Assembly: GCF_000284375.1 (NCBI RefSeq)
Contig: NC_017249.1
Span: 6,379,001-6,443,000, forward strand
From: Bradyrhizobium japonicum USDA 6
GTDB lineage: Bacteria > Pseudomonadota > Alphaproteobacteria > Rhizobiales > Xanthobacteraceae
Reading direction: 5' to 3'
Length of the DNA: 64,000 nt
A program made the position numbers and the translations under genes. This document shows positions 8,463-18,405 of this stretch, piece after piece. Numbering within the stretch: position 1 is the first letter of the stretch; each line of letters starts with the position of its first letter. Under the pieces are notes generated by a model. That model worked only from the letters and a program-made list of their open reading frames with translations, was not told the origin of the DNA and did not search any database.

Positions 8463-9356
8463 ATGAGCAAAGTGATCATCGTCACGGGTGCGGCAAACAG
8501 CATCGGACGAACCACCTGCCGGCAACTGATGCAGGCAGGCCACACGGTCTACGTTTCAAGCCGGGAAATGAGTGGCCCTATTGCGCAAGGGATCGAGGAG
8601 GCTGGATCAAATCCCGGCCAGCCCGGCCCCGATCTCCGCACGATCGAGTTCGACGTCTCTTCGGAATCCTCAGTGACCTCGGCCGTTGAGACCATCATCG
8701 CCGAAAACAGCCGCCTCGACGTGGTCGTGCACAATGCCCGGCAAGTCGTTTACGGACCCGCAGAAGCCTTCACGCCGGAACAGCTTGCCGAGCTCTACGA
8801 TACCAACGTCCTGATCGCACAGCGTCTCAATCGCGCGGCATTGCCACAATTGCGCAAGCAGGGTCAGGGCTTGCTGATATGGATCACGTCAAGCAGCGCG
8901 CGGGGCAGCTCGGTTCCGTTCCTCGGCGCCTGTGCGTCAACGGAAGCCGCCCTTGATTCATTGGCGCTCAGTTACGCCGGCGAACTCGCACGTTGGGGCG
9001 TCGAGACGACCATCATCGTCCCCAGCGCTCTCGGACCCGGCCACTATGTCCGCTCCGGTCGGCCGCAGGATACTGTTCGGGCGGAAGAATACGCGGATGG
9101 TCCGACCGCCGACGTGAGTGAAATCGCGCTTGCAGGACTCGCACAGCTTTCGCCGAAGGACACGTGCCCGCAAGATGTCGCAAGCACAGTTGCGAATGTC
9201 GTGAATATGCCGTTCGGACAACGTCCGCTGAAAGTTCATTTCAGCCCGGATGACGATGGGGCGGCAGCCGTCGACGCCGTTGCCGACCGCGCTCGCACGG
9301 AACTGTTCCGCCGGATCGGCCTGGAGGATCTTCTCAAGCCGGTGCTGATCCGATGA
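8463..9356 (+). CDS. Degenerate short-chain dehydrogenase/reductase (catalytic Tyr and Lys replaced)
   Basis: A 297-residue Rossmann-fold protein of the SDR family. The cofactor motif is TGAANSIG (about residues 8-15) and the structural motif usually written NNAG reads HNAR (about 90-93). At the active site the sequence runs SSSARGSSVPFLGACASTEA: the Ser is kept, but the YxxxK pair is C157 and E161. Family members with the same flanking blocks (AALD, LSYAGELARWGVETTI, PSAL) normally have Tyr and Lys here. It is therefore probably not a normal dehydrogenase and may be a binding or regulatory pseudoenzyme. The start at 8463 begins MSKVIIVTGA. The large regulator gene begins 229 bases downstream. 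Confidence 0.85.
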   Translation: MSKVIIVTGAANSIGRTTCRQLMQAGHTVYVSSREMSGPIAQGIEEAGSNPGQPGPDLRTIEFDVSSESSVTSAVETIIAENSRLDVVVHNARQVVYGPAEAFTPEQLAELYDTNVLIAQRLNRAALPQLRKQGQGLLIWITSSSARGSSVPFLGACASTEAALDSLALSYAGELARWGVETTIIVPSALGPGHYVRSGRPQDTVRAEEYADGPTADVSEIALAGLAQLSPKDTCPQDVASTVANVVNMPFGQRPLKVHFSPDDDGAAAVDAVADRARTELFRRIGLEDLLKPVLIR

Positions 9357-9585
9357 GATCATCAATCGGCGGAGATTTCCCCAATCGACGGTCGTTTCCT
9401 GAAAGATCAGGGCTCTCCCCGGAGCCCCCTGCCCCCCGACGAAAGTGATCGGCGACATCCATCGGTGATCCTTTACCGCGATACTGCCGGATGTTACGTT
9501 TTAAGTTGCCACCGCGGTCACACGTTTCGGCCCGAGTTCAAGTCATAGAGTACGACGCGTCGGTCGTCGGATTTGATATTTCCAA

Positions 9586-12489
9586 ATGGTCCACCGCTGG
9601 CAGAGCAACGCCACAACAGCCACGACCGGACCCTCTCTCCAGGAGAGCTCCGCTCAAGAGATTTTCGTCTTTGGGCCGTTTCGTCTGGACGCCTCGCAGA
9701 GACGGATCGAGAAAGATGGCAATCCGGTCCAACTGTCGGCTCGCGCATTTGACCTTCTGCTGACACTGATCCGGCATGCGGGCGAAGTCGTCAGCAAGGG
9801 CGATCTGATAGCCAGGACATGGCCAGGCTCCAGCGTCGATGACAACAGCCTGCGCGTCCATATCGCAGCACTCCGCAAGGCGCTCGGGGACGGCAATGCC
9901 GGCGCCAAATATCAGAGCACGGTCTCGGGACAGGGTTATTGTTTCGTCGGTTCGGCCGCGATCCCGCCGCAGAATCAACCTGCACCGACCAAGCCTGTTC
10001 GCGCGCACAACCTGCCGGCACATCCCTGGCAGATGGTGGGCCGCGAGCAAACCATCCAGGATATATCGGAAAGGCTCAAAGCCCAGCGTTTCATCACGGT
10101 CGTCGGCCCGGGCGGCATCGGCAAGACGACGGTCGCTATTTCCGCGGGCCACGCCCTTCTCGCCGAATTCGCCGGCCAGGTTCACTTCGTCAGTCTCGGC
10201 GAGACCCGCGATGCCGCTCTGGTACCGGCCATTGCAGCATCTTCGCTCGGACTGCGGGCGCGGTCGGACGATCCCTCAAACAACCTTGTGGCATTCCTGC
10301 GCGACCGACGGATGCTGCTCATTCTGGATTGCTGCGAGCATGTCGTCGACGCCGCGGCGGCGCTGGCCGAGCGGCTCTACCAGGAGGCACCGCAGCTGCA
10401 CATCATGGCCACGAGCCGGGAGCTGCTGCGGGTCGAAGGCGAGCACACATACCGCCTCTCGCCTCTGACAAGCCCGCCGGAAAATGCCGTTCTGACGGCC
10501 GAGAGCGCGATTGCCTACCCCTCCATAAAGCTCTTTGTGGAGCGCGCGGCCGCAGCTGGGGGTGGGTTCGGATTGACGGATGCGAACGCGTCGGACGTCG
10601 GCAACCTCTGCTGTCGGCTCAATGGCATCCCGCTCGCGATCGAGCTCACCGCCGGCCATGTGACCGCCTACGGCGTCAAGGCCATGGTCCAACTCCTCGA
10701 CAAGCACTTCAATCTGCTGTGGGAAGGACGACGCACGGCACTGCCCCGGCACCGGACGCTTCGCGCAACAATCGAGTGGAGCTACGATCTTCTGTCCGGG
10801 CCCGAACGGGTGGTTCTCAACCAGCTATCCGTGTTCGTGGGCAGCTTCACCGCCGATGCCGCCCGAGCGATCGCCGGCAGCGATGCGACCAGCGACGACA
10901 CGACCATGGCTGCGCTCGACAACCTCGTGGCCAAGTCGATGCTTGCCTTGAACCAGGGCTCGCAATCGATCCGCTACAGGCTCGCGGACGCGACGCGGGC
11001 CTACGCGCAGGAGAAGCTCGCCGCCAGCACCGACGCCGAAATCGTGCCGCTACGCCACGCGTCCTATTTTCGGGATTTGCTTGAAAAGACGGCCGACGAG
11101 CCGAATGACGGCCTGTCGTCGATGGCCGATCAATTCGGCGACATACGCGGCGCGCTGGCGTGGTGCTTCTCGGATCGAGGCGACCGCAGAACCGGCGTCG
11201 GCCTCGCTGCCGCAGCGATCCCCCTGTTCTTCAAGCTGTCGCTCTTCACCGAATGCCAGCTCTGGGTCACGCGCGCAATCGAAGCGCTTCATGAGACGGG
11301 CGGAAGTATCAGGCACGACCTCGCACTTCACGCCGCGCTGGCGTCGGCGCGGATGCTGACGGGACAAATCGACGAATTGGGCATCGGCTATCTCGACAGA
11401 GCCGTCCGGCTGGCGGAGACAATTGGCGATGTCGCCGGCCAAATCCGTCTGATTGGCCGACTGCATCTGCTCCAATTGCTGGTCGGCAATTTTGACGATG
11501 CGCTGGCCACCGCAAGGCGCGGCGAAGCGATTGCCCTCGCCAGCAGCGATTCCGTCGGGGTGGCGCGCATGCGCATGTTGCTCGGCACGTCGTGCCACTA
11601 TCTGGGCGAGGTTGCCGCGTCTCGCTCGTACGTCGAAGCGGCGCTGTCCCATCCGGGACTGGAAGGCGACTCCCGTGGCGGCCTGACATCCGATTACCCG
11701 AGGCGTCCTCAAATCACCCTCGCCCGCATCTTGTGGCTCGAGGGACATCCGGATCAGGCCACGGCAACGGCGCGCCAAGCCATCTCCGATGTGATCGCCA
11801 TCAACCATCCGACCATATTGTGCATAGCGCTGCCCTGGGCATTCGGCGTTTTCCTTTGGAACGGGGATGTAGGGGTGTGCGAGGAGCACATTGACAGGCT
11901 CCTCGTGGAGACCCGCAAGCACAATCTCGCCACCCTCCAGACGGTCGGCGACGCCATGAAGGGCATTGCGCTGTTGGGCCGCGGCGAGAGTGATACCGGG
12001 CTGGCCATGCTGAACGGCTCCGTCAAGAAGCTGCAGAGCCAGCGCTACGGCGCGGCGGCCGGACTTTGCGTGCCGCTCGCGGAAGCTCTCGCGGCGACAG
12101 GTCGTGGAGATGAAGCACTCGACATCCTCGATCAGGCGATTGCCCGGGGCCGGCGTCGCAACTTCATGGTGGAGATGCCGGACATGTTGCGGGCAAGGGC
12201 AGAAGTGCTGATCCGCAAGGACAATCCCGACTACCTGGAGGCGGAGCGGAGCCTGGCGCAGTCACTTGACCTGGCCCGACATCAGGGGGCGCTCGGTTTT
12301 GAGTTGCGCACGGCAATCGGTCTTGCAGGGCTATTGCAGCGGCGGGGCCGACGCAGTGAAGCGCGAGACGTGCTCGCGCCCGTCTATGGACGATTCACCG
12401 AGGGGTTCAATACGCCCGTCCTGAAAGCGGCCAGCGAATTGCTGGCCGAATTGGCGTCTCCGTCTTCGGGCTCGCTCGCCGCCAGTTGA
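9586..12489 (+). CDS. Winged-helix / STAND-ATPase / TPR transcriptional regulator (paralogue 1)
   Basis: A 967-residue soluble multidomain regulator. Residues about 25-122 form an OmpR-type winged helix (FVFGPFRLDASQRRI, SARAFDLLLTLI, DNSLRVHIAALRKALGD, GQGYCF). An NTPase of the AP/NB-ARC type follows, with Walker A GPGGIGKTT (174-182), Walker B MLLILDCCEH (243-252) and a sensor-like ATSRELLRVEGEH. Then come the conserved RTALPRHRTLRATIEWSYDLL region and a long alpha-helical C-terminal half of TPR-like repeats (about 480-960). Such proteins are thought to use ligand or partner sensing by the TPR part to switch an ATP-dependent oligomer that binds DNA. It has the same architecture as two other genes in this window (12772, 20184). 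No strong ribosome binding site is visible at 9586. Confidence 0.88.
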   Translation: MVHRWQSNATTATTGPSLQESSAQEIFVFGPFRLDASQRRIEKDGNPVQLSARAFDLLLTLIRHAGEVVSKGDLIARTWPGSSVDDNSLRVHIAALRKALGDGNAGAKYQSTVSGQGYCFVGSAAIPPQNQPAPTKPVRAHNLPAHPWQMVGREQTIQDISERLKAQRFITVVGPGGIGKTTVAISAGHALLAEFAGQVHFVSLGETRDAALVPAIAASSLGLRARSDDPSNNLVAFLRDRRMLLILDCCEHVVDAAAALAERLYQEAPQLHIMATSRELLRVEGEHTYRLSPLTSPPENAVLTAESAIAYPSIKLFVERAAAAGGGFGLTDANASDVGNLCCRLNGIPLAIELTAGHVTAYGVKAMVQLLDKHFNLLWEGRRTALPRHRTLRATIEWSYDLLSGPERVVLNQLSVFVGSFTADAARAIAGSDATSDDTTMAALDNLVAKSMLALNQGSQSIRYRLADATRAYAQEKLAASTDAEIVPLRHASYFRDLLEKTADEPNDGLSSMADQFGDIRGALAWCFSDRGDRRTGVGLAAAAIPLFFKLSLFTECQLWVTRAIEALHETGGSIRHDLALHAALASARMLTGQIDELGIGYLDRAVRLAETIGDVAGQIRLIGRLHLLQLLVGNFDDALATARRGEAIALASSDSVGVARMRMLLGTSCHYLGEVAASRSYVEAALSHPGLEGDSRGGLTSDYPRRPQITLARILWLEGHPDQATATARQAISDVIAINHPTILCIALPWAFGVFLWNGDVGVCEEHIDRLLVETRKHNLATLQTVGDAMKGIALLGRGESDTGLAMLNGSVKKLQSQRYGAAAGLCVPLAEALAATGRGDEALDILDQAIARGRRRNFMVEMPDMLRARAEVLIRKDNPDYLEAERSLAQSLDLARHQGALGFELRTAIGLAGLLQRRGRRSEARDVLAPVYGRFTEGFNTPVLKAASELLAELASPSSGSLAAS

Positions 12490-12771
12490 TGGCTCCGCAA
12501 CGGGCGCGCCGAACCCGCAGCGACATGCGGTGTGATCGCAACTTCTGTGGGCCGGGTCGTGCGGCCGGCCGCGATGCCGTGCAATCCGGATAGAAGCGCG
12601 CGGCGTGGAAAGACCGCGTCGACGGGCCGGCGCATTCTTGGTCCGGCAATAGGACTTCGAAGCCAATGTTCTGGAGCACGGGGGATGCGGCGCTCGCCGA
12701 GGCTGCACCAGCGTCCGACGACATGTATCGGACGCCGCCCCCGGGGCATCCTGTAGCACCGTCCGTCAGTC

Positions 12772-15633
12772 CTATGAGGTCGAAAACTCCGTCATCATCG
12801 CTCTCGCGAGCCTGAGATCCGTGGTCTCGAAACCCTCGGTGAATTGGCCGTACACAAGAGCCAGGATTTGGTGCGCATCGACGGGACGGCTCTGACTCAT
12901 CCTTAACCGCGCCAGGCTGATCGCGGCCCTCAGCTCCCAGAACAACGCACCTTGGCCACGCGCCACTTCGAACGCCTTGTCGAAGCACTGCTCGGCGGCG
13001 ATAGCCGAGCGACGCTCGCCGGGATGCCGGAGCAACTCGCCCTTGATGCGCCAGAGCTCGGCCGCGTACCACCGCTCATCCCTCGCCTCACAGCGCGCGA
13101 GCGCCTCATCCGCGGTCGCGAGCCCCAACGATACTTCGCCGACCTCTCCGAGACATGCCGCCAGTTCGCCGAGTGGAAGCAGGAAGCGCGGCAGGAAGCG
13201 CGCCTCGCCCGCCAGCTCGAGCGCCTTGCGCAGCAACGTCAGTCCGGCGGCGACATCGCCGCGTCGCGCCATCACCATGCCCCTGAAGGCGCGCGCCCAC
13301 ACGTTCCACAGACGGATCGGATGACGTTCGGTATGCTCAAGCAACATGGTGCAATAGCCTTCCGCCGCATCGAGATCGCCGGCCAGGAAAGCAATCGGAC
13401 AGGCCCCCTGGCCAAGCACGCTGCAGAAGGTCAGGGCATGACCACTCGCACGGCCCTCCTCGACATTGCGCTCGACGACGTTCAGTGCCTGATCCGCCAA
13501 CCCGAGAAGCCACAGGATGCGCGCCTGGAAATAGCGCGCCGAGGCTCGCAGGTCGAACCTGAAACGGATCACCTGCGGCTTCGCCGCCAGATCGGAAAGG
13601 CGAGACAAGGTCCGCCCAATGTGATGATGCGCCAACCGCTGGTCACCGAGGTAGTGCAGCGTGGTGGCGAGCAGCCGATCGCCCATCATCCGGTCGACCG
13701 AATTTTGGGAATCGGCCACGATATCCGCGAAGCGGTGCGCGAATTCCAACGCCTTGCGGAACTCGCCGTTGTTGAATTGATCGATGCACAGCCCCCACAG
13801 CGCGCGCAGGAGATAGTCGCTGTCGCCGAGCTGCTCGGCCAGCTGCAGGGTCGCAGCCCAGGCTGGACCGGCCTCCCGAGCCCTGCCGACGCCGTACATC
13901 AGTGACCAGCCAAGCGCGGCCGACAACTGCATGCGGAGCCGCAATGCGCCCGCGGCGCTGTCGTCGAGGCTGGCCAACGCCTGTTCGGTCCGCTCGCGGC
14001 ACTCGGCGAGGAGCGACAATTGTACCCATAACGGAACGGCCCCTGCGGTCAGCGCCACTCCGATCTGTGCATCTCCGCCGGGCGAGAAAGCCCAATCGAG
14101 GCTGGATCGTACGTTGTCGATGTGCTGGCCATAGAAGCCGAGCCACTCCGCCTGCGGCGTCACTTCGCTGTCAGCTTCCGCATTCGCAAAGAACCCGCAA
14201 TAGTATCCGGCCTGGCGGCGCGCTACGCCCGGAAATTCGCCGCTGGCGTGAAGCTTTTCCATCGCATAGGCGCGCGTGGTGTCCAGCAGGCGATAGTACG
14301 GGCGCTCGCCGCGAATATCCGCAAGGACGAGCGACTTTGCCACCAGATTGGCAAGCTCCGCGGTGACATCGCCCATCCCTTCGCTCGCGACCGCGATCAC
14401 GGCATCGAGCAGAAACTCTCCGGCAAACACCCCGAGCCGCCGCAGGACTCGCGCCTCGGCGTCCGGCAATAGATCATAGCTCCAGTCGAGCGTCGCACGA
14501 AGCGTTTGCTGCCTTGGTAACGCAGTACGGCGGCCGGTCGTCAGAAATTTGAACCTGTCGTCGAGAAGTGCCGCGATCTTCGGCGGACTGAGCATCACGG
14601 CGCGTGCCGCCGCGAACTCGATCGCGAGCGGGATGCCATCCAGCCGGCGGCAGATGGCTGCGACGGCATCGAGATTCTCTTCGTCGAGCGCGAAGCTGGA
14701 GCCCAGCGCCTTCGCTCTCGTCGTGAACAATTCCACCGCTGTGTAGGCCGATGCGGCCTCAGACCCGAGCCGGACTTCGGGCGGCACACCCAGGGGCGGA
14801 ACGCGATAGACCTGTTCGCCGTCAATGCGCAGCGCTTCGCGACTTGTCGCCAGGATGGTCGTTCCAGGACAGTGGCTGACGATCGTCTCGGCCAGTTGGG
14901 CCACGGTATCAACCACGTGCTCGCAATTGTCGAGAATGAGCAACAACTGCCTGGCGCCAATCGCGCGCGCTATGGAATCCGGGGTGATCTCCTCTCCTTC
15001 GAGCTTGATGCCGAGCATGCTGGCGACGGCCGAGCACACGAGCTTGGGATCGGGCAGCGAGGCCAATTCGACTAGCAATCGGTCGGCCGCAAAACCGGCT
15101 GGCAGCGTTCTGGCGGCTTGTAGTGCAAGTGCCGTCTTGCCAATCCCGCCAGGCCCGATGAGGCTCACGACGCGATAAGCCGACAGAAGCTCCCACAAAC
15201 GCGCGAGCGCGGTGGTGCGGCCGATGAGAACGAATGATGCATTGGGAATGTTGGTCGACGGCGGAGGCTGGGGTGCGGCAGATTGTAGCGGGGCATCCAT
15301 CTGGCGGGTCCGCCATGAACCCAGCAGGCGATAGCCCCGGCCGACTGTTGTCGCCAGCATGTCACGATCCGAACCAAAGGCCTTCCGGATCGCCGCGATA
15401 TGAACCCGGAGTGCACTCTCCTCGACGAAGACGCCGCGCCAGACACGCTCCGTCAGGTCATTCTTGGTGACCAGCCCGCCTTCGGCCTGAGCCAATTCCG
15501 CAAGAATCTCAAAGGCACGACCGCCCAGAGGAACGGACTCTCCCATCGAGCGCAGTTCGCGTCTGGCAAGATCGATCTCCCATTCAGCGCAGGCGTAGAC
15601 GGGGCGCTGGTTTGGCTCGGCCATCATCGGCAT
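12772..15633 (-). CDS. Winged-helix / STAND-ATPase / TPR transcriptional regulator (paralogue 2)
   Basis: A 953-residue regulator of the same build as the genes at 9586 and 20184. It has a winged helix at about residues 12-107 (CAEWEIDLARRELRS, GGRAFEILAEL, ESALRVHIAAIRKAFG, GRGYRL), Walker A GPGGIGKTA at 160-168, Walker B LLLILDNCEH at 230-239, then ATSREALRIDGEQVYRVPPL, TALPRQQTLRATLDWSYDLL and a helical C-terminal repeat half. It is convergent with paralogue 1, with 282 bases between the stops. A short secreted-protein gene lies upstream on the same strand. ATG codons at 15633, 15627 and 15624 are all possible starts; the first is preceded by a GGGG stretch. The target genes are unknown. 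Confidence 0.88.
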   Translation of the reverse strand: MPMMAEPNQRPVYACAEWEIDLARRELRSMGESVPLGGRAFEILAELAQAEGGLVTKNDLTERVWRGVFVEESALRVHIAAIRKAFGSDRDMLATTVGRGYRLLGSWRTRQMDAPLQSAAPQPPPSTNIPNASFVLIGRTTALARLWELLSAYRVVSLIGPGGIGKTALALQAARTLPAGFAADRLLVELASLPDPKLVCSAVASMLGIKLEGEEITPDSIARAIGARQLLLILDNCEHVVDTVAQLAETIVSHCPGTTILATSREALRIDGEQVYRVPPLGVPPEVRLGSEAASAYTAVELFTTRAKALGSSFALDEENLDAVAAICRRLDGIPLAIEFAAARAVMLSPPKIAALLDDRFKFLTTGRRTALPRQQTLRATLDWSYDLLPDAEARVLRRLGVFAGEFLLDAVIAVASEGMGDVTAELANLVAKSLVLADIRGERPYYRLLDTTRAYAMEKLHASGEFPGVARRQAGYYCGFFANAEADSEVTPQAEWLGFYGQHIDNVRSSLDWAFSPGGDAQIGVALTAGAVPLWVQLSLLAECRERTEQALASLDDSAAGALRLRMQLSAALGWSLMYGVGRAREAGPAWAATLQLAEQLGDSDYLLRALWGLCIDQFNNGEFRKALEFAHRFADIVADSQNSVDRMMGDRLLATTLHYLGDQRLAHHHIGRTLSRLSDLAAKPQVIRFRFDLRASARYFQARILWLLGLADQALNVVERNVEEGRASGHALTFCSVLGQGACPIAFLAGDLDAAEGYCTMLLEHTERHPIRLWNVWARAFRGMVMARRGDVAAGLTLLRKALELAGEARFLPRFLLPLGELAACLGEVGEVSLGLATADEALARCEARDERWYAAELWRIKGELLRHPGERRSAIAAEQCFDKAFEVARGQGALFWELRAAISLARLRMSQSRPVDAHQILALVYGQFTEGFETTDLRLARAMMTEFSTS

Positions 15634-15751
15634 AGCCCCAGGCGGTTGCTTGATCTTACGCCCAGCGTATCACCAACGCTTTCAAAATACACAATGTGTC
15701 GGGCGACCAAGGCCGCCAGACACTCGCCGCAAATATCGCAATGCTCGCGCG

Positions 15752-16033
15752 TCAGCAGCCGCGACAGATGGATCCTTCCAGCATCTTCTCGACCCGTGCG
15801 TCCTCCTTGTCGATGGCCGCATCCGAGCCGAGCAGCGGTCCCTTCGTCGGATGACCAACTCCCTCCGATGACGGGAGCGCGGTGCCAAGCGAGTTCGTTC
15901 CCGGTGCAGCAGCGCTCGTACCGAGCGCGCCACCGCTCTCCATCGACATGTGGGATCCCATGCCGCCGCGGGCAGATGCAACGCCCGAGAGCGCAAGGCT
16001 GGCGACGACGCAGAGAAACCAGAGCAGTCTCAT
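15752..16033 (-). CDS. Small secreted protein of unknown function
   Basis: A 93-residue protein beginning MRLLWFLCVVASLALSGVA, a clear Sec signal peptide with probable cleavage near residue 21 (ASA-RG). The mature part is Gly/Ser/Ala-rich, then acidic (DAAIDKEDARVEKMLEG), and ends in SICRGC with two cysteines. I do not recognise the family. It lies 118 bases upstream of the paralogue-2 regulator on the same strand, so it could share its transcript. The high proportion of small residues suggests a flexible periplasmic protein. Confidence 0.6.
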   Translation of the reverse strand: MRLLWFLCVVASLALSGVASARGGMGSHMSMESGGALGTSAAAPGTNSLGTALPSSEGVGHPTKGPLLGSDAAIDKEDARVEKMLEGSICRGC

Positions 16034-16746
16034 GGCTCACACTCCTCATGTTGTATGACCTGCACCTAGAACTGGACGTCGCACACGATTCGACCACGCA
16101 CGATCGCGCGAGCAACTCTGACAACCGTGACAGATTCGGCTTCGAGGACGCATCAGACCTTGGTAACCGCGCGCCCAGCCTGATATTCCCGTCATCTTTC
16201 TCCTCGGCGGCCTGGTCCTATGCCGATCAAGAGCCCGCCGCATTTGCATCAATGTATCCTGATCGCCACGTGCTGAATGGCGGCGCATTGACGCCGGCAG
16301 GACGAATGGGTCTCGAGCGGCCCGGTGGCGCGGCTCGGGTGTTCGGAGCTGGCCACATCTACAACCGCCACGGGTATCGATAAGCGGCGGCAACACGCAA
16401 AAGTAAATTGCCGCGTAACCATGTCCGTCTGTGACCCGGCTCGGAGTGCGACCGCGCCATGCGGCGCCCCCCGCGGGTCCGGAGCCTCAATCGATATCAT
16501 CGGTTCCGAACGTTTGTTCGCGACAACGGCGGGACGGCGTCAAAGGCACCGCAGATCGGGCGCCGATGACGGGCCAATTCTACGCACACCATTGTAAAAC
16601 TTCACAGTTCTTCAGCTTCTGTAATCCGGCTCGATGCGGGTCCCGCGCTACACTCCAGCCATCGACTGTTGGACGAGCAGGCTCTCCCTTGGCGCCATAC
16701 CGCCGCTCGGCAGGCACGATGACCAGCAGCGCTATGGAGGCATCGC
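16034..16746. other. Long intergenic region, no supported gene
   Basis: This stretch of about 710 bases lies between divergent genes (secreted protein on the minus strand, binding protein on the plus strand). Several short frames are open on both strands but none has a recognisable domain, signal peptide or good ribosome binding site. The last part must carry the promoter of the gene at 16747. Confidence 0.4.
16736..16740 (+). promoter_or_regulatory. Ribosome binding site that fixes a TTG start
   Basis: GGAGG lies six bases before a TTG codon at 16747. No ATG or GTG in the same frame lies between this site and the signal peptide, so the binding-protein gene very probably starts with TTG. Confidence 0.7.
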
Positions 16747-18018
16747 TTGATCACCGGTGGAAGTGGCCATTTGAGTCCGGACATTGCGAGGCGCCTGCGA
16801 AATCTAGCGATCGGCGCCGTCATATCTGCGGCCGGCGCAGCCAGCGCCTCTGCGCAACAGCGATATGATCCCGGTGCGAGCGACACCGAGATCAGGATCG
16901 GCAACATCATGCCCTATAGCGGCCCGGCATCGGCTTACGGCATCATCGGCAGGACGATGAGTGCGTATTTTCGCATGGTCAACGACAATGGCGGCATCAA
17001 CGGCCGGACAGTCGAGTTCATCTCCTACGACGATGGCTACAATCCGTCCCGAGCGGTCGAGCAGGCACGGCGGCTCGTCGAGGACGACGAAGTGCTCGCG
17101 ATCTTCGCCCCCTTCGGTACCGCGAGCAACGCCGCCATTCAAAGGTACATGAACAATCGCCACGTGCCGCAATTGTTCGCCATATCGGGAGCATCTCGCT
17201 GGGCTGATCCCGTCCATTTTCCGTGGACGATCGGCTGGCTACCGAGCTACCGAACCGAGGCACGCATCTACGCGGACTATATCCTGACGCATCACCCTGG
17301 CGCCAGGATCGGCGTCCTCTACCAGAACGACGACTTCGGACGTGATTATCTGGCTGGCCTGAAGGACGTGCTGCAAGACAGGTACCCGCAAATGGTGGTT
17401 GCGAGCCTGCCATATGAAATCAGCGAACCGACAATCGACTCGCAGATCGTGGCGATCAAGGCGGCCGCCCCCGACATTTTCATCAATGTCGCCACGCCAA
17501 AATTCGCGGCTCAGGCGATCAGGAAGCTCGCGGAGCTGGACTGGCATCCCGTCCACATCATGACGAACGTCTCGGTTTCGGTCGGCTCTGTGTTGAAGCT
17601 CGCAGGACTGCACAACGCGAAGGGAGTCTTGAGTGCCGGGTACCAGATGGACGTGACCGACCCGCAGTGGGACTCATACCCGGCCATGCAGCACTTTCGC
17701 ACGTTCATGGCGAAATACTATCCGGACGCAGATCGATCCGAAAGCGGCCCGCTGGTGGCATTCAATATGTCGAGCGCGCTCGTTGAGGTGCTGAGGCGCT
17801 GTGGCGACGATCTCACGCGCGAGAGGATCATGCAGGTGGCGACGGACCTCGATATCGAGGGTGCAGCCTATATTCCCGGCGTCCGGGTCAAGACATCGCC
17901 GACGGACTTTCGCCCGATCGAGCAATTCCAAATGATGCGCTTCACCGGCGAGACGTGGGAATGGTTCGGTCCGCTCATGAATGGCCATGCGGACCAGATA
18001 ACGCTTTCGCCCGACTAG
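16747..18018 (+). CDS. ABC-type branched-chain amino acid/amide substrate-binding protein (orphan, TTG start)
   Basis: A 423-residue periplasmic binding protein of the Leu/Ile/Val-amide family (type 1 fold). A signal peptide covers about residues 1-37 (hydrophobic LAIGAVISAAGAASASA, then QQRYDP). The mature protein opens with EIRIGNIMPYSGPASAYG and contains NDNGGINGRTVEFISYDDGY and FAPFGTASNAAIQ, all typical of the family. No permease or ATPase genes are adjacent, so it either serves a transporter encoded elsewhere or acts as a ligand sensor in the way AmiC does. The start is TTG with a perfect GGAGG six bases before it. It stands near two of the STAND regulators. Confidence 0.9.
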   Translation: MITGGSGHLSPDIARRLRNLAIGAVISAAGAASASAQQRYDPGASDTEIRIGNIMPYSGPASAYGIIGRTMSAYFRMVNDNGGINGRTVEFISYDDGYNPSRAVEQARRLVEDDEVLAIFAPFGTASNAAIQRYMNNRHVPQLFAISGASRWADPVHFPWTIGWLPSYRTEARIYADYILTHHPGARIGVLYQNDDFGRDYLAGLKDVLQDRYPQMVVASLPYEISEPTIDSQIVAIKAAAPDIFINVATPKFAAQAIRKLAELDWHPVHIMTNVSVSVGSVLKLAGLHNAKGVLSAGYQMDVTDPQWDSYPAMQHFRTFMAKYYPDADRSESGPLVAFNMSSALVEVLRRCGDDLTRERIMQVATDLDIEGAAYIPGVRVKTSPTDFRPIEQFQMMRFTGETWEWFGPLMNGHADQITLSPD

Positions 18019-18171
18019 CGGGCAATCGCTTTCGAGATGAAGCGCGGGCGACGACTTCGTGCAAAGGCGAAAGTGATCGTTCAATTGACACTGCTCATCC
18101 GACACATGCGTACACATGTCTGGCAGGCGAGCCGAGGCGTTCCCGGCGTCGCTTTGTCAAGGAGACGTGCA

Positions 18172-18405
18172 ATGACTACACTGAAGCTCTTGTCGGCCGG
18201 ACTGATGGTTTCGGCCATGATCGCCTCCCCCGCGATGGCTCGCGAAGGCAACAACCAAGCGCGCCGGACCAATGCCGACGCCTATGCGTCGGTTCAGCCC
18301 GTTCCGGTGACCTCCAAGCGCAACTGTGTCCGCGCTCCCGACGTCGGTGCGTATGCGAGCGACCCCTGGCGTCGGCCTCCGTGCGAGCCCAAGTGGGGCT
18401 ATTGA
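18172..18405 (+). CDS. Small secreted protein, MTTLKLLS family (copy 1)
   Basis: A 77-residue protein. MTTLKLLSAGLMVSAMIA plus the following residues form a Sec signal peptide with cleavage likely after AMA. The mature part is about 54 residues with two cysteines, in NCVRAPDVGAYASDPW and PPCEPKW. The gene at 33516 encodes a clear relative with the same start, the same CV-AP-VGA and PCEP elements and a similar length. AAGGAG lies seven bases before the ATG. Function is unknown; the two cysteines could form a disulfide in the periplasm. Confidence 0.75.
   Translation: MTTLKLLSAGLMVSAMIASPAMAREGNNQARRTNADAYASVQPVPVTSKRNCVRAPDVGAYASDPWRRPPCEPKWGY

Noticed and set aside
11050..11922. A 290-codon minus-strand frame inside the first STAND regulator
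   Set aside because: Composition and lack of any motif mark it as a shadow of the regulator gene; similar frames occur opposite the other paralogues.
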